Below the pieces are notes generated by a model, which made no database searches, was not told the origin of the DNA, and saw only the letters and a list, made by a program, of their open reading frames with translations. A stretch of 64,000 nucleotides of DNA. It comes from Luzula sylvatica. Taxonomy: Eukaryota; Streptophyta; Magnoliopsida; Poales; Juncaceae. Position numbers and translations under genes: made by a program. The stretch lies in NCBI GenBank assembly GCA_946800325.1, contig OX326960.1, positions 13,788,393-13,852,392 on the forward strand. Reading direction: 5' to 3'. Position 1 is the first letter of the stretch. Every line of letters starts with the position of its first letter. Shown here piece after piece: positions 22,461 to 36,815 of the stretch.

Positions 22461-25400
22461 ATTATCTAGTGGTTAGTTAGTTAGTTAGTTAGTTAGATAG
22501 TATATAATTAGTTAGTTAGTTAGTTAGTTAGTTAATCAGTTTGTCATTTAGTTAGTTAGTTAGTTAGTTAGCTGGTAGTCAGTTAGTTAGTTAGCTAGTA
22601 GTTAGTTAGTTTGTCAATATGTATGTATCAAGGTAGTTAGTCAGTTAGTTAAATAGTTAGTTAATTAGTTAGTTAGTTAATTAGTTAGTTAGTTAGTCAG
22701 TCAGTTAGTTAGTTGGTTATCTTGTAGTTAGTTAGTTAGTTAGGTCATCAGTTAGTTATTTATTTAGTTAGTTAGCTAGTTAGCTAGTAGTTAGCTAGTT
22801 AGTGATTTAGTTAGTTAGTTAGTTAGTTAGTTGGTGGTTATGTTGGAAGGTAGTTAGTTAGTTAGTTAGTAAATTAATAGGTATTTAAGAAGATAGTTAG
22901 TTAGTAAATTAGTTAGTTATTATGTTAGTTATCTAGTAATTAGTTAGTTATTTTGTCAGCTGGCTAGTAGTTAGTTAGATGTTTAGTTTGTTAGTTAGTT
23001 AGTTATCTAGTAGTTATTTAGTTAGTTATTTAGTTAGTTATTTAGTTAGTTAGTTTGTTAGTTATCTAGTGGTTAGTTAGTTATTTTGGTAGTTAGTTAG
23101 TTAGTTAGTGGGTATGTAGGAAGGTAGGTAGTTAGTTAGTTAGCTAGTTAGTTAGTTATTATGTATGTAGGAATATAGTTATTTAGTTAATTTGTTAATT
23201 AGTTAATTAGTTAGTCACTTAGTTATTTAGTTATTTAGTTAGGTAGTTAGTTAGTTTGTTAGTTTGCTAGTTAGAAAGGTAGTTAGTTAGTTAGTTAATA
23301 GGTATGTATGAAGGTAGTTAGTTAGTAAGTTAGTTAGTTAACTAGTTAGTTAGTTAGGTAGTAGTTAGTTAATTAGTTAGTTAGTTAATTAGTTGGTTAT
23401 TTAGTTAGTTAGTTAGTTAGTAAGTTAACTATTAGTTACTTAGTTAATTAGTTAATTAATTAGTTAGTTAATTAGTTAGTTAATTTGTTAGTTAGTTCGT
23501 TAACTACTTAGTTAGTTAGTTAATTAGTTAGTTATTTATTTTGTTAGTTAGTAAGTTGAATAGCTAGTAGTTATTTAGTTAGTTATTTATTTATTTAGTT
23601 AGTTACTTAGTTAGTGGGTATGTTGGATGGTAGTTAGTAAGTTAGTTAGTTAGTTAGTTAATATGTATGTAGGAAGATAGTTAGTTAGTTAAATAGTTAG
23701 TTATTTTGTTAGTTATCTAGTAGTTAGTTAGTTAGTTAGTAAGTTATTTATTCAGTTCGCTAGTAGTCAGTTAGTTTGTTAGTTAGTTAGAAAGAAAGTT
23801 AGTTAGTTAGTTAGTTAGTTACTTACTTAGTCAATATGTATGTAAGAAGGTAGTTCTAGTTAGTTATTCAGTTAGTTAGTTAGTTAGTGGGTATGTAGGA
23901 AGGTAGTTAGTTAGTTAGTTTGTTAGTTAGTTAATTAGTTAGTTAATAGTTATGTTTGAAGATAGTTATTTAGTTTGTTAGTTAGTTTGTTATTTAGTTA
24001 ATTAGTTAGTTAGTTAGTTATTTAGTTATTTAGTTATTTAGTTAGATATTTTGTTAGTTAGTTAGTTAGAAAGATAGTAAGTTAGTTAGTTAATAGGTAT
24101 GTCTGAAGGTTTGTTAGTTAGTTAGTTAGTTAGTTAGTTAATTAGTTAGTTAGTTATTTAGTTAGTTTGTGAGCTAGTTAACTAGTAGTTAGTTAGTTAA
24201 TTAGTTAATTAATTAGTTAGTTAATTAGTTAGTCAGTAAGTCAGTTAGTTAGTGCGTATGTACGAAGGTAGCTAGTTAGTTAGTTAATTTGTTAGTTAGT
24301 TAGTTTGTTAGTTAATTAGTTAGTTAGTTAGTTAGTCGGTTAGTTAGTTAATTATATAGTTATGTATTTAGTTAGTTAGTTAGTTAAATAGCTAGTAGTT
24401 ATTTAGTTAGTTATTTAGTTTGTTACTTAGTTAGTGGGTATGTAGGAAGGTAGTTAGTAAGTTAGTCAGTTAGTTAGTTAATTAATTAGCTAATATGTAA
24501 GTGGGAAGATAGTTAGTTAGTTAATTAGTTAGTTTTTTAGTTAGTTATCTAGTAGTTAATTAGTTAGTTATTTAGTTAGTTATCTCGTAGTTAGCTAGTT
24601 AGTTAGTTAGTAAGTTAGTTATTTATTCAGTTAGCTAGTAGTTAGTTAGTTAGTTAGTTAGATAGTAAGTTAGTTAGTTAGTTATTGAATTAGTTAGTTT
24701 GTCAATATTTATGTAAGAAGGTAGTCAGTTAGTTAGTTAGTTAGTTAATTAGCAAGTAGTTACTTAGTTACTTAGTTAGTTAGTATATAAGAAGGTTGTT
24801 AGTTAGTTAGTTAGTTAGATAGTTAGTTAATTAGTTTGTTAGTTAGTTAAAGAGTTAGTTATTAAGTTTGTTAGTTAGTTAGTTATCTAGTAGTTAGTTA
24901 GTTAGTGAGTTAGTTAGTTAATCAATATATATGTATCAAGGTAGTTAGTTAGTTAGTTAGATAGTTAGTTAATTAGTTAGTCAGTTAATTAGTTAATTAG
25001 TTTGTTAGTCAGTTAGTTAGTTAGTTATCTAGTAGTTAGTTTGTCAGTTAGGTCATCAGTTAATTAGTTAGTTATTTATTTAGTTAATTAGTTAGTTAAA
25101 TACCTAGTAGTTATTTAGTGAGTTATTTATTTATTTAGTTAGTTACTTTGTTAGTTGGTCTGTAGGAAGGTAGTTAGTAAGTCATTTAGTTAGTTAGTTA
25201 GTTAGTTAGTTAATATGTATGTAGGAAGATAGTTAGGTTGTTTATTAGTTGGTTATTTAGTTAGTTATCTAGTAGTTAGTTAGTTAGTTAGTTATTTATT
25301 TATTTAGTTAGCTAATAGTTAGTTAGTTAGTCAGTTAGTAAGTTAGTTAGTTAGTTAGTTAGTTAATTAGTTAATTAGTTAGTTAGTTAGTCAGTATTTA

Positions 25401-25695
25401 TGTAAGAAGGTAGTTAGTTAGTTAGTTAGTTAGTTAGATAGTTAGTTATTAATTAGCTAGTAGTTAGTTAGTTAGTTAGTTAGTTAGTATGTAAGAAGGA
25501 TGTTAGTTAGTTAGTTAGTTAGATAGTTAGTTGATTAGTTAGTTAGTTAATCAGTTAGTTATTTAGTTAGTTACTTAGTTAGTTGGTTAGTAGTTAGTTA
25601 GTTAGTGAGTTAGTAAGTTAATCAATATGTATGTATCAAGGTAGTTATTTAGTTAGTTAGATAGTTTGTTAATTAACTAGTTAGTTAATTAGTTC

Positions 25696-25732
<37 letters not shown>

Positions 25733-27649
25733 GTCATCAGTAAGTTATTTATTTAGCTAGTAGTTGGCGGGTATTTATGAAGGTAGTTTGTTAGTTAGTT
25801 ATTTAGATAATAGGTATTTAAAAAGATAGTTTGTTAGTAAATTAGTTAGTTATTATTTTAGTTATCTAGTAATTAGTTAGTTAGTTAATTTGTTAGTTAG
25901 TTAGTTAATTAGTTAGTTAGTTAATTAGTTAGTTATTTATTTTGTTAGTTAGTTAGTTAAATAGCTAGTAGTTATTTAGTTTGTTACTAAGTTAGTGGGT
26001 ATGTAGGAAGGCAGTTAGTAAGTTAGATAGTTAGTTAGTTAGTTAATATGTATATAGGAAGATAGTTATTTAGTTAATTAGTTAGTTATTTAGTTAGTTA
26101 TCTAGTAGTTAGTCAGTCAGTTAGTTATTTAGTTAGTTAGTTAGATAGTTATCTAGTAGTTAGTCAGTCAGTTAGTTTTTCAGTTAGTTAGTTAGTTAGT
26201 TATCTAGTAGTTAGTTAGTTAGTTAGTTTGTTAATTAGTATGCAAGAAGGTTGTTAGTTAGTTAGTGAGTTAGATAGTTAGTTAATTAGTTAGTTAGTTA
26301 GTTAATCAGTTAGTTATTTAGTTAGTTACTTAGTTAGTTAGCTAGTAGTTAGTTAGTTAGTTACTTAGTTAGTTAGCTAGTAGTTAGTTAGTTAGTGGGT
26401 TAGTTAGTTAATCAATATATAAGTATCAAGGTAGTTCGTTAGTTAGATAGATAGTTAGTTAATTAGTTAGTAGTTAGTTAATTAGTTAGTTAGTTAGACA
26501 GTTAGTTAGTTAGTTAGTTATCTAGTAGTTATTTAGTTAGTTAGGTCATCAATTAGTTATTTAGTTAGTTAGTTAGTTAGTTAGTTGGTTAGCTAGTAGT
26601 TAGCAGGTTAGTCATTTATTTAGTTAGTTAGTTTGTTAGTTGGCGGGTATGTATGAAGGTAGTTAGTTAGTTAGTTAGTTAGTTAATCGGTATTTAAAAA
26701 GATAGTTTGTTAGTAAATTAGGTAGTTATTATGTTAGTTATCTTGTAATTAGTTAGTTAGTTATTTTGTCAGCTAGCAAGTAGTTAGTTAGTTAGTTATC
26801 TAGTAGTTAGTTAGTTAGTTATTTAGTTAGTTAACTAATTAGTTATGTAGTTAGTTAGTTTGATAGTTATCTAGTAGTTAGTTAGTCAGCTAGTTAGTTA
26901 TTTAGTGAGTTAGATAGTTAGTTAGTTAGTTAGTGGGAGGGTAGTTAGTTAGTTAGTTAGTGGGTATGTGGGAAGGTAGTTAGTTTGTTTGTTAGTTAGT
27001 TTGTTAGTTAATTAGATAATTAATAGGCATGTTGGAAGATAATTATTTAGTTAGTTAGTTAGTTAGTTAGAAAGGTAGTTAGTTAGTTAGTTAATAGGTA
27101 TGTATGAAGGTAGTTAGTTAGTAAGTTAGATAGTTAACTAGTTAGTTAGTTAGCTAGTAGTTTGTTAGTTAGTTCACTAGTTATTTAGTTAGTTAGTTAA
27201 CTAGTAGTTAGTTTGTTAATTAGTTAATTAATTAGTAAGTTAATTAGTTAGTTAGTTAGTTATTGGGTATGTACGAAGGTAGCTAGTTAGTTAGTTATTG
27301 GGTATGTACGAAGGTAGCTAGTTAGTTAGTTAATTAGTTAGTTAGTTAGTTAATTGGTTAGTTATTTTGTTAGTTAGTTCGTTAGTTAAATAGCTAGTAG
27401 TTAGTTTGTTAGTTATTAATTTAATTAGTAAGTGACTTTGTTAGTGGGTATGTAGGAAGGTAGTTAGTAAGTTAGTTAGTTAGTTAGTTAGTTAATATGT
27501 ACGTAAGAAGATAGTTAGTTAGTAATTAGTTAGTTATTTAGTTAGTTATCTAGTAGTTAGTTTGTTAGTTTGTTACTTAGTTAGTTATTTATTCAGTTAG
27601 CTAGTAGTTTGTTAGTTCGTTAGTTAATTAGTAAGTTAGTTAGTTAGTA

Positions 27650-27690
<41 letters not shown>

Positions 27691-27727
27691 ATTAGTTAGT
27701 TAGTTAGTCAATATGTATGTAAGAAGG

Positions 27728-27761
<34 letters not shown>

Positions 27762-28010
27762 ATTGACCAGTAGTTAGTTAGTTAGTTAGTTAGTTAGTAT
27801 GTAAGATGGTTGTTAGTTAGTTAGTTAGTTTAATAGTTAGTTAATTAGTTAGTTAATTAGTTAGTTAGTTAATCCGTTAGTTGTTTAGTTAGTTACTTAG
27901 TTAGTTGGCTAGTAGTTAGTAAGTTAATGAGTTAGTTAGTTAATCAATACGTATGTATCAAGGTAGTTAGTTAGTTAGTTAGATAGTTAGTTAATTAGTT
28001 AGTTAGTTCA

Positions 28011-28041
<31 letters not shown>

Positions 28042-28093
28042 TCTAGTAGTTAGTTAGTTAGTTAGTTAGTTAGGTCATCAGTTAGTTATTTAC

Positions 28094-28124
<31 letters not shown>

Positions 28125-28364
28125 TCTAGGAGTTAGCTGGTTAGTTATTTATTTTGTAAGTTAGTTAGTTAGTTGGTGGGTATGTAGGAAGGTAGGTAGG
28201 TAGGTAGGTAGTTAGTTAGTTAATAGGTATTTAAGAATATAGGTAGTTAGTAAATTAGTTAGTTATTATGTTAGTTATCTAGTAATTAGTTAGTTAGTTA
28301 TTTTGTCATTTAGCTAGTAGTTAGTTAGTTATTAAGTTAGTTAGTTAGTTAGTTAGTTATCTAG

Positions 28365-28398
<34 letters not shown>

Positions 28399-28942
28399 AT
28401 TAGTTAGTTAGTTATCTAGTAGTTAGTTAGTTATTTAGTTAGTTAGTTTGTTACTTACTTGTAGTTAGTTAGTTAGCTAGTTAGTTATTTTGTTAGTTAG
28501 ATAGTTAGTTAGTTAGTTAGTTAGTGGGTATGTACTTTGTTAGTTAGTTAGTGGGTATGTAGGAAAGTAGTTAGTTAGTTTTAGTTAGTTAGTTAATAGG
28601 TATGTAGGACGATAGTTATTCGGTTATTTAGTTAGTTTGTTAATTAGTTAATTTATTAGTTAGTTAGTTATTTAGTTATTTAGTTAGTTATTTAGTTAGT
28701 TTGTTCATCTGAAAGGTAGTTAGTTAATAGGTATGTATGAAGGTAGTTAGTAAGTTAGTTAGTTAGTTTGCTAGTAGTTAGTTAGTTAGTTAGTTAATTA
28801 ATAATTAGTTAGTTATTTAGTTAGTTAGCATGGAGTTAGTTAGTTATTTAGTGTTTTAATTAGTTAGTTAGTAAGTTAGTTAGTTAGTGGGTATGTACGA
28901 AGGTACCTAGTTAGTTTGTTAATTGGTTCGTTAATTAGTTAC

Positions 28943-28973
<31 letters not shown>

Positions 28974-28974
28974 A

Positions 28975-29013
<39 letters not shown>

Positions 29014-29094
29014 TTCAGTTAGTTAGTGAGTTAGTTAGTTAGTTAGTTAGTTAGTTATTCAGTTAGCTAGTAGTTAGTTAGTTTGTTAGTAAGG

Positions 29095-29136
<42 letters not shown>

Positions 29137-30075
29137 ATTAGTTAGTTAGTTAGTTAGTCAATATATATGTAAGAAGGTAGTTAGTTAGTTAGTTAGTTAG
29201 TAAGTTAGTTAGTTAATTAGCTAGAAGTTAGTTAGTTACTTAGTTAGTTAGCAAGTATGTAAGAAGGTTGTTAGTTAGTTAATAAGTTAGATAGTTAGTT
29301 ATTTAGTTAGTTAGTTAATCAGTTAGTTATTTAGTTTGTTACTTAGTTAGTCAGCTAGTAGTTAGTTTGTTAGTGAGTTAGTTAGTTAGTTAACCAATAT
29401 GTATGTATCAAGGTGGTTAGTTAGTTACTTAGATAGTTAGTTAATTAGTTAGTTAGTTAGTTAGTCAGTTAGTTAGTTAGTTATCTTGTAGTTAGTTAGT
29501 TAGTTTGGTCATCAATTAGTTAGTTAGTTTGTTAGGTCATCAATTAGTTAGTTCGTTAGTCAGTTAGTTAGTTAGTTAGCTAGTAGTTAGCAGGTTAGTT
29601 ATTTATTTAGTTAGTTAGTTAGTTAGTTGCCAGGTATGTATGAAGGTAGTTAGTAAGTTAGTTAGTTAATCAAAAGGTATTTATGAAGATAGTTAGTTAG
29701 TAAATTAGTTAGTTATTATGTTAGTTATCTAGTAATTAGTAAGTTAGTTATTTTGTCAGATAGCTAGTAGTTAGTTAGTTTGTTAGTTTGTTAGTCAGTT
29801 AGTTATCTAGTAGATAGTTAATTATTTAGTTAGTTAACTAATTAGTTATTTAGTTAGTTAGCTTGTTTGTTACTAGTAGTTAGTTAGTTAGCTAGTTAGT
29901 TATTTAGTTAGTTATATAGTTAGTTAGTCAGTGGGAAGGTAGTTAGTTAGTTAGTTAGTGGGTATGTAAAAAAGTAGTTAGTTAGTTTTAGTTAGTTAGT
30001 TTATAGGTATGTTGGAAGATAGTTATTCGGTTATTTAGTTAGTTTGTTAATTAGAAAATTTATTAGGAATTAATA

Positions 30076-30108
<33 letters not shown>

Positions 30109-30958
30109 ATTAGCTAGTAGTTAGTTTGTTAGTAAGTTAGTTAGTATGTAAGAAGGTTGTTAGTTAGTTAGTTAGTTAGATAGTTAGTTAATTAGTTAGT
30201 TAGTTAGTTAATCAGTCAGTTATTTTGTTAGTCACTTAGACAGTTAGCTAGTTGTTAGTTAGTTAGTGAGTTAGTTAGTTAATCAATATGTATGTATCAA
30301 GGTAGTTAGTTAGTTAGTTAGATAGTTAGTTAATTAGTTAGTTAGTTAATTAGTTAGTTAGTCAGTCAGTCAGTTAGTTAGTTAGTTATCTAGTAGTTAG
30401 TTAGGTCATGAATTAGTTATTTAGTTAGTTAATTAGTTAGTTAGTTAGTTAGTTAGCTAGTAGTTAGCAGGTTAGTTATTTATTCATTTAGATAGTTAGT
30501 TAGTTGGAGGGTATGTAGGAAGGTAGTTTGTTAGTTAGTTACTTAGTTAGTTAATAGGTATTTAAGAAGATAATTAGTTCGTAAATTAGTTAGTTATTAT
30601 GTTAGTTATCTAGTAATTTGTTTGTTAGTTATTTTGTCAGCTAACTAGTAGTTAGTTAGTTAGTTAGTTAGTTATCTAGTAGTTAGTAAGGTAGTTATTC
30701 AGTTAGTTAACTAATTAGTTATTTAGTTATTTAGTTTGTTAGTTATGTAGTAGTTAGTTAGTTAGTTAGTAGTTTGCTAGCTAGTTTGTTAGTTAATTAG
30801 TTAGTTAGTTATTTAGTTAGTTAGTTAGTTAGTTAACAAGTAGTTAGTTAGTTAATTAGTTAATTAATTTGTTAGTTAATTAGTTAGTTAGGTAGTTAGT
30901 TAGTTAGTGGGTATGTACGAAGGTAGCTAGTTAGTTAATTTGTTAGTTAATTAGTAAA

Positions 30959-30989
<31 letters not shown>

Positions 30990-31106
30990 ATTAGTTAGTC
31001 ATTTATTTATATAGTTAGTGAGCTAAATAGCTAGTAGTTATTTAGTTAGTTATTTATTATTTTAGTTAGTTACTTAGTTAGTGGGTATGTAGGAAGGCAG
31101 TTAGTA

Positions 31107-31143
<37 letters not shown>

Positions 31144-31351
31144 ATATGTATGTAGGAAGATAGTTAGTTAGTTAATTAGTTAATTATTTAGTTAGTTATC
31201 TAGTAGTTAGTCAGTTAGTAAGTTAGTTAGTTAGTTATTCAGTTAGCTAGTAGTTAGTTAGTTAGTAGTTAGTTAGTAAGTAAGTTAGTTAGTTAGTTAG
31301 TTAGTTAGTTAATTGTTAGTTAGTTAGTTAGTCGATATGTATGTAAGAAGG

Positions 31352-31385
<34 letters not shown>

Positions 31386-31663
31386 ATTAGCTAGTTGTTA
31401 GTTAGTTAGTTAGTATGTAAGAAGGTTGTTAGTTAGTTAGTATGTAAGAAGGTTGTTAGATAGTTAGTTAATTAGATAGTTAGTTAATTAGTTAGTTAGT
31501 TAGTTAATCAGTTAGTTATTTAGTTAGTTACTTAGTTAGTTAGCTAGTAGTCAGTTAGTTAGTGAGTTAGTTAGTTAATCAATATGTATGTATCAAGGTA
31601 GTTAGTTAGTTAGTTAGATAGATAGTTAATTAGTTAGTTAGTTAATTAGTTAGTTAGTTAGTA

Positions 31664-31709
<46 letters not shown>

Positions 31710-32763
31710 GTCATCAGTTAATTATATTGTTAGTTAGTTATTTAGTTAGCTAGCTAGTATTTAGCAGGTTAGATATTAATTTTGTTAGTTAGTTAGTTAG
31801 TTGGAGGGCGTGTAGGATGGTAGTTAGTTAGTTAGTTAATAGGTATTTAAGAAGATAGATAGTAAATTAGTTAGTTATTATGTAAGTTATCTAGTAATTA
31901 GTTAGTTAGTTATTTTGTCAGCTAGCTAGTAGTTAGTTAGTTAGTTAGTTATTTAGTTAGTTAGTTAGTAACTTATCTAGTAGTTAGTTAGTTAGTTAGT
32001 TATTTAGTTAGTTAACTAGTTAGTTATTTAGTTACTAGTAGTTAGTTAGTCAGCTAGTTAGTTATTTAGTTAGTTAGATAGTTAGTAAGTTAGTTAGTTA
32101 GTAAGTTAGTTAGTTAGTTAGTTAGTGGGTATGTAGGAAAGTTGCTAGTTTGTTAGTTAGTTAGTTAGTTAATAGGTATGTAGGAGGATAGTTATTCGGT
32201 TATTTAGTTAGCTTGTTAATTAGTTAATTTATTAGGTAGTTGGTTATTTAGTTATTTAGTTAGTTAGTTAGTTAGTGAGGCAGTTAGGTAATAGGTATGT
32301 ATGAAGGAAGTTAGTTAGTAAGTTAGTTAGTTAGCTAGCTAGTAGTTTGTTAGTTTGTTAGTTAGTCAATTAGTTAGTTATTTAGTTTGTTAATTAGTTA
32401 GTTAACTAGTAGTTGGTTACTTAATTAATTAATTAATTCGTTAGTTATTTAGTTAGTTAGTTGTTGGGTATGTACGAAGGTAGCTAGTCAGTTAGTTAAT
32501 TAGTTAATTAGTTAGTTAGTTAATTAGTTAGTTATTTAGTTAGTTAGTTAGGTAAATAGTATTTATTTAGTTATTTATTTATTAATTTAGTTAGTTACTT
32601 AGTTAGTGGGTAGGTAAGAAGGTAGTTAGTAAGTTAGTCAGTTAGTTAGTTAGTTAGTTAATTTGAATGTAGGAAGATAGTTAGTTAGTTAATTAGTTAG
32701 TTATTTAGTTAGTTATCTTGTAGTTAGTCAGTCAGTTAGTTAGTTATTTATTCAGTCAGCTAG

Positions 32764-32795
<32 letters not shown>

Positions 32796-32797
32796 AT

Positions 32798-32831
<34 letters not shown>

Positions 32832-34296
32832 CAATATGAATGTAAGACGGTAGTTAGTTAGTTGGTTAGTTAGTTAGTTAATTAGCTTGTTGTTAGTTAG
32901 TTAGTTAGTTAGTTGGTATGTAAGAAGGTTGTTAGTTAGTTAGTTAGTTAGATAGTTAGTTAATTAGTTAGTTAGTTAGTTAATCAGTTAGTTATTTAGT
33001 TTGTCACTTAGTTAGTCAGCTAGTAGTTAGCTAGTTATTGAGTTAGCTAGTTAATTAATATGTATGTATCAAGGTAGTTAGTTAGTTAGTTAGATAGTTT
33101 GTTAATTGGTTAGTTGGTTAATTAGTTAGTTTGTTAGTTAGTCAGTCAGTTATTTAGTAATTAGTTAGTTAGTTAGGTCATCAGTTAGTAATTTAGTTAG
33201 TTTGTTAGTTAGTTAGTTAGCATGTTCGTTTTTTATTTAGTTAGTTAGTTAGTTAGATGGTGGGTATGTAGGAAGGTAGGTAGTTAGTTAGTTAGTTAAT
33301 AGGTATTTAAGAAGATAGTTAGTTAGTAAATTAGTTAGTTATTATGTTAGTTATCTAGTAATTAGTTAGTTATTTTGTCAGCTAGCTAGTAGTTAGTTAG
33401 TTATTTAGTTAGTTATTTAGGCAGTTATCTAGTAGTTAGTTAGTTAGTTACTTAGTTAGTTAACTAGTTAGTTATTTAGTTAGTTAGTTTGTTAGTTATC
33501 TAGTGGTTAGTCAGTTAGCTAGTTAGTTATTTAGTTAGTTAGTTAGTTAGTTAGTGGGAAGGTAGTTAGTTAGTTAGTTAGTGGGTATGTAGGATGGCAG
33601 TTAGTTAGTTAGTTAATTAGTTAGTTAATAGGTATGTAGTTAGTTAGTTAGTTAGTTAGTGGGTATGTAGGATGGTAGGAAGATAGTTATTTAGTTCGTT
33701 AGTTTGTTAATTTGTTAATTAGTTAGTTAGTTAGTTAGTTATTTTGTTAGTAAGTTAGAAAGGTAGTTAGTTAGTTAGTTAATATGTATGTATGAAGGTA
33801 GTTAGTTAATTAGTTAGTTATTTAGTTAGTTAGTTAGTTAGTTAGTAATTAATTAGTTAATTAATTAGTTAATTAGTTAGTTACTAGTAGTTAGTTAGTT
33901 AAGTAGTTAATTAATTAGTTAATTAATTAGTTAGTTAGTAAGTTAGGTAGTTAGTGGGTATGTGTGAAGGTTGGTAGTTAGTTTGTTAGTTTGTTAGTTA
34001 GTTAGTTAATTAGTTAGTTAGTTAGTTAGTTAATTAGTTAGATATTTATTTAGTTAGTTTGTTACTTAGTTAAATAGCTAGTAGTTCTTTAGTTAGTTAT
34101 TTATTTATTTAGTTAGTTACTTAGTTAGTGCGTATGTAGGAAGGTAGTTAGTAGTTTAGTTAGTTAGTTAGTTAGTTCGCATGTATGTAGGAAGATTGTT
34201 AGTTAGTTAATAAGTTAGTTGTTTAGTTAGTTATCTAGTAGTTAGTTAGTTATTTATTCAGTTAGCTAGTAGTTAGCTAGTTAGTTAGTTAATTAT
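20966..34296 (-). repeat. (AACT)n array, segment 4 (TTAG orientation)
   Basis: About 13.3 kb of TTAG-oriented array with the full series of landmark words. It shows local expansions of variant units, for example GGTA repeats at 28,190-28,212, and short direct duplications of 35 bp (27,261/27,296) and 27 bp (31,411/31,438). Every frame on both strands is stopped every 12 bases or so. No gene is present. Confidence 0.95.
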
Positions 34297-34364
34297 TGAC
34301 TAACTAACTAACTAACTACATACCTTTCGAACTAACTAACTAACTAACTAACTAAATATCTAAA

Positions 34365-34395
<31 letters not shown>

Positions 34396-34447
34396 TTAAC
34401 AAACCAACTAACTAACTAAATAACCATCTTCCTACATACATATTAAC
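34297..34447 (+). repeat. 151-bp inverted array block c
   Basis: A short AACT-oriented block inside TTAG-oriented array. It begins after AATTATTGACTAAC and ends at ATTAACCAATGTATG. It carries CTTCCTACATACATATTAA, the reverse complement of a standard landmark word. Neither boundary is a clean palindrome. Confidence 0.85.
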
Positions 34448-34479
34448 CAATGTATGTAAAAAGGTAGGTAGTTAGATAG

Positions 34480-35616
34480 TTAGATAGTTAGTTAATTAGT
34501 TAGTTAGTTAATTAGTCAGTTAGTTAGTTAGTCATCAAGTAGTTATTTAGTTAGTTAGGTCATCAGTTAGTTATTTATTTAGGTAGTTAGTTAGTTGGTT
34601 AGCAAGTAGTTAGCAGGTTAGTTATTTATGTAGTTAGTTAGTTTGTTAGTTGGCGGGTATGTATGAAGGTAGTTAGTTAGTTAGTTAGTAAGTTAGTTAG
34701 TTAGTTAGTTATCAGGTATGTAAAAAGATAGTTCGTTAGTAAATTAGTTAGTTAATAGGCATGTAGCAAGATAGTTATTTAGCTAGTTAGTTTGTTAATT
34801 AGTTAATTAGTTAGTTAGTTATCTTGTAGTTAGTTAGTTAGTTATGTAGTAAGTTAACTAATTAGTTATTTAGTTAGTTAGTTAGTTAGTTATCTAGTAG
34901 TTAGTTAGTTAGCTAGTCAGTTATTTAGTGAGTTAGATAGTTAGTTAGTTAGTTAATGGGAAGGTAGTTAGTTAGTTAGTTAGTGGGTATGTGGGAAGGT
35001 AGTTATTTTGTTTGTTAGTTAGTTTGTTAGTTAATTAGATAGTTAATAGGCATGTAGCAAGATAGTTATTTAGCTAGTTAGTTTGTTAATTAGTTAATTA
35101 GTTAGTTAGTTATCTAGTAGTTTGTTAGTTAGTTATTTAGTTAGTTAAATAATTAGTTAGTTAGTTATCTAGTAGTTTGTTAGTTAGTTATTTAGTTAGT
35201 TAACTAATTAGTTATTTAGTTAGTTAGTTTGTTAGTTATCTAGTAGTTAGTTAGTTAGGTAGTTAGTTATTTAGTTAGTTAGATAGTTAGTTAGTTAGTT
35301 AGAGGGAGGGTAGTTAGTTAGTTAGTTAGTGGGTACGTGGGAAGGTAGTTTGTTAGTTTGTTAGTTAGTTTGTTAGTTAGTTAGGTCATCAGTTAGTTAT
35401 TTAATTAGTTAGTTAGTTAGTTGGTTAGCTAGTAGTTAGCAGGTTAGTTATTTATTTAGTTAGTTAGTTTGTTAGTTGGCGGGTATGTAAGAAGGTAGTT
35501 AGTTAGTTAGTTAGTTAGTTAATAGGTATTTAAAAAGATAGTTTGTTAGTAAATTAGTTAGTTATCATGTTAGTTATCTAGTAATTAGTTAGTTAGTTAT
35601 TTTGTCTGCTAGCTAG

Positions 35617-35652
<36 letters not shown>

Positions 35653-36815
35653 CAGTTATCTAGTAGTTAGTTAGTTAGTTAGTTAGTTATTTAGATAGTT
35701 AACTAATTAGTTATTTAGTTAGTTTGTTTGTTAGTTATCTAGTAGTTAGTTAGTCAGTTAGTTAGTTAGTTAGTGGGAAGGTAGTTAGTTAGTCAGTTAG
35801 TGGGTATGTAGGAATGTAGTTATTTTGTTAGTTAGTTAGTTTGTTAGTTAATTAGATAGTTAATAGGCATGTAGGAAGATAGTTATTTAGCTAGTTAGTT
35901 TGTTAATTAGTTAATTAGTTAGTTAGTTATCTAGTAGTTAGTTAGTTTGTTATTTAGTTAGTTAACTAATTTGTTATTTAGTTAGTTTGTTTGTTAGTTA
36001 TCCAGTAGTTAGTAAGTTAGCTAGTTAGTTATTTAGTTAGTTAGATAGTTAGTTAGTTAGTTAGTGGGAGGGTAGTTAGTTAGTTAGTTAGTGGGTATGT
36101 GGGAAGATAGTTAGTTAGTTAGTTAGTTAATTAGATAATTAATAGACATGTAGGAAGATAGTTATTTAGTAAGTTAGTTTGTTTGTTAATTAGTTAACTA
36201 GTTAGTTACTTAGTTATTTAGTTATTTAGTTAGTTAGTTAGTTTTTTAGTTAGTTAGTCTGAAATGTAGTTAGTTAGTTAGTTAATAGGTATGTGTGAAG
36301 GTAGTTAGTTAGTAAGTTAGATAGTTAACTAGTTAGTTAATTAGCTAGTAGTTTGTTAGTGAGTTCATTAGTTAATTAGTTAGTTATTTAGTTAGTTAGT
36401 TAACTAGTAGTTAGTTAGTTAGTGGGTATGTACGAAGGTAGCTAGTTAGTTAGTTAATTAGTTAGTTAGTTAGTTAATTAGTTAGTTCGTTAGTTAAATA
36501 GCTAGTAGTTAGTTAGTTAGTTAGTTAGTTAGTATGCAAGAAGGTTGTTAGTTAGTTAGTTAGTTAGATAGTTAGTTAATTAGTTAGTTAGTTAGTCAAT
36601 CAGTTAGTTATTTAGTTAGTAACTTAGTTAGTTAACTAGTAGTTAGTTAGTTAATCAATATATATGTATCAAGGTAGTTAGTTAGTTAGATTGATAGTTA
36701 GTTAATTAGTTAGTTTGTTAGTTAATTAGTTAGTTTGTTAGTTAGTCAGTTAATTAGTTATCTAGTAGTTAGTTTGTTAGTTAGGTCCTCAGTTAGTTAT
36801 TTAGTTAGTTAGTTA
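34480..36815 (-). repeat. large duplicated array block, copy 1 (about 2.3 kb)
   Basis: Near-identical to 37,600-39,925. The offset is exactly 3,129 at four widely spaced words (GCAAGTAGTTAGCAGG, AATAGGCATGTAGCAAG, AGAGGGAGGG, TTTGTCTGCT), then drifts to about 3,101 at the far end through loss of 4-bp units. Rare variants such as TTTGTCTGCT and TCTGAAATGTAG are shared only by this pair as far as I can see, indicating recent duplication. Confidence 0.82.
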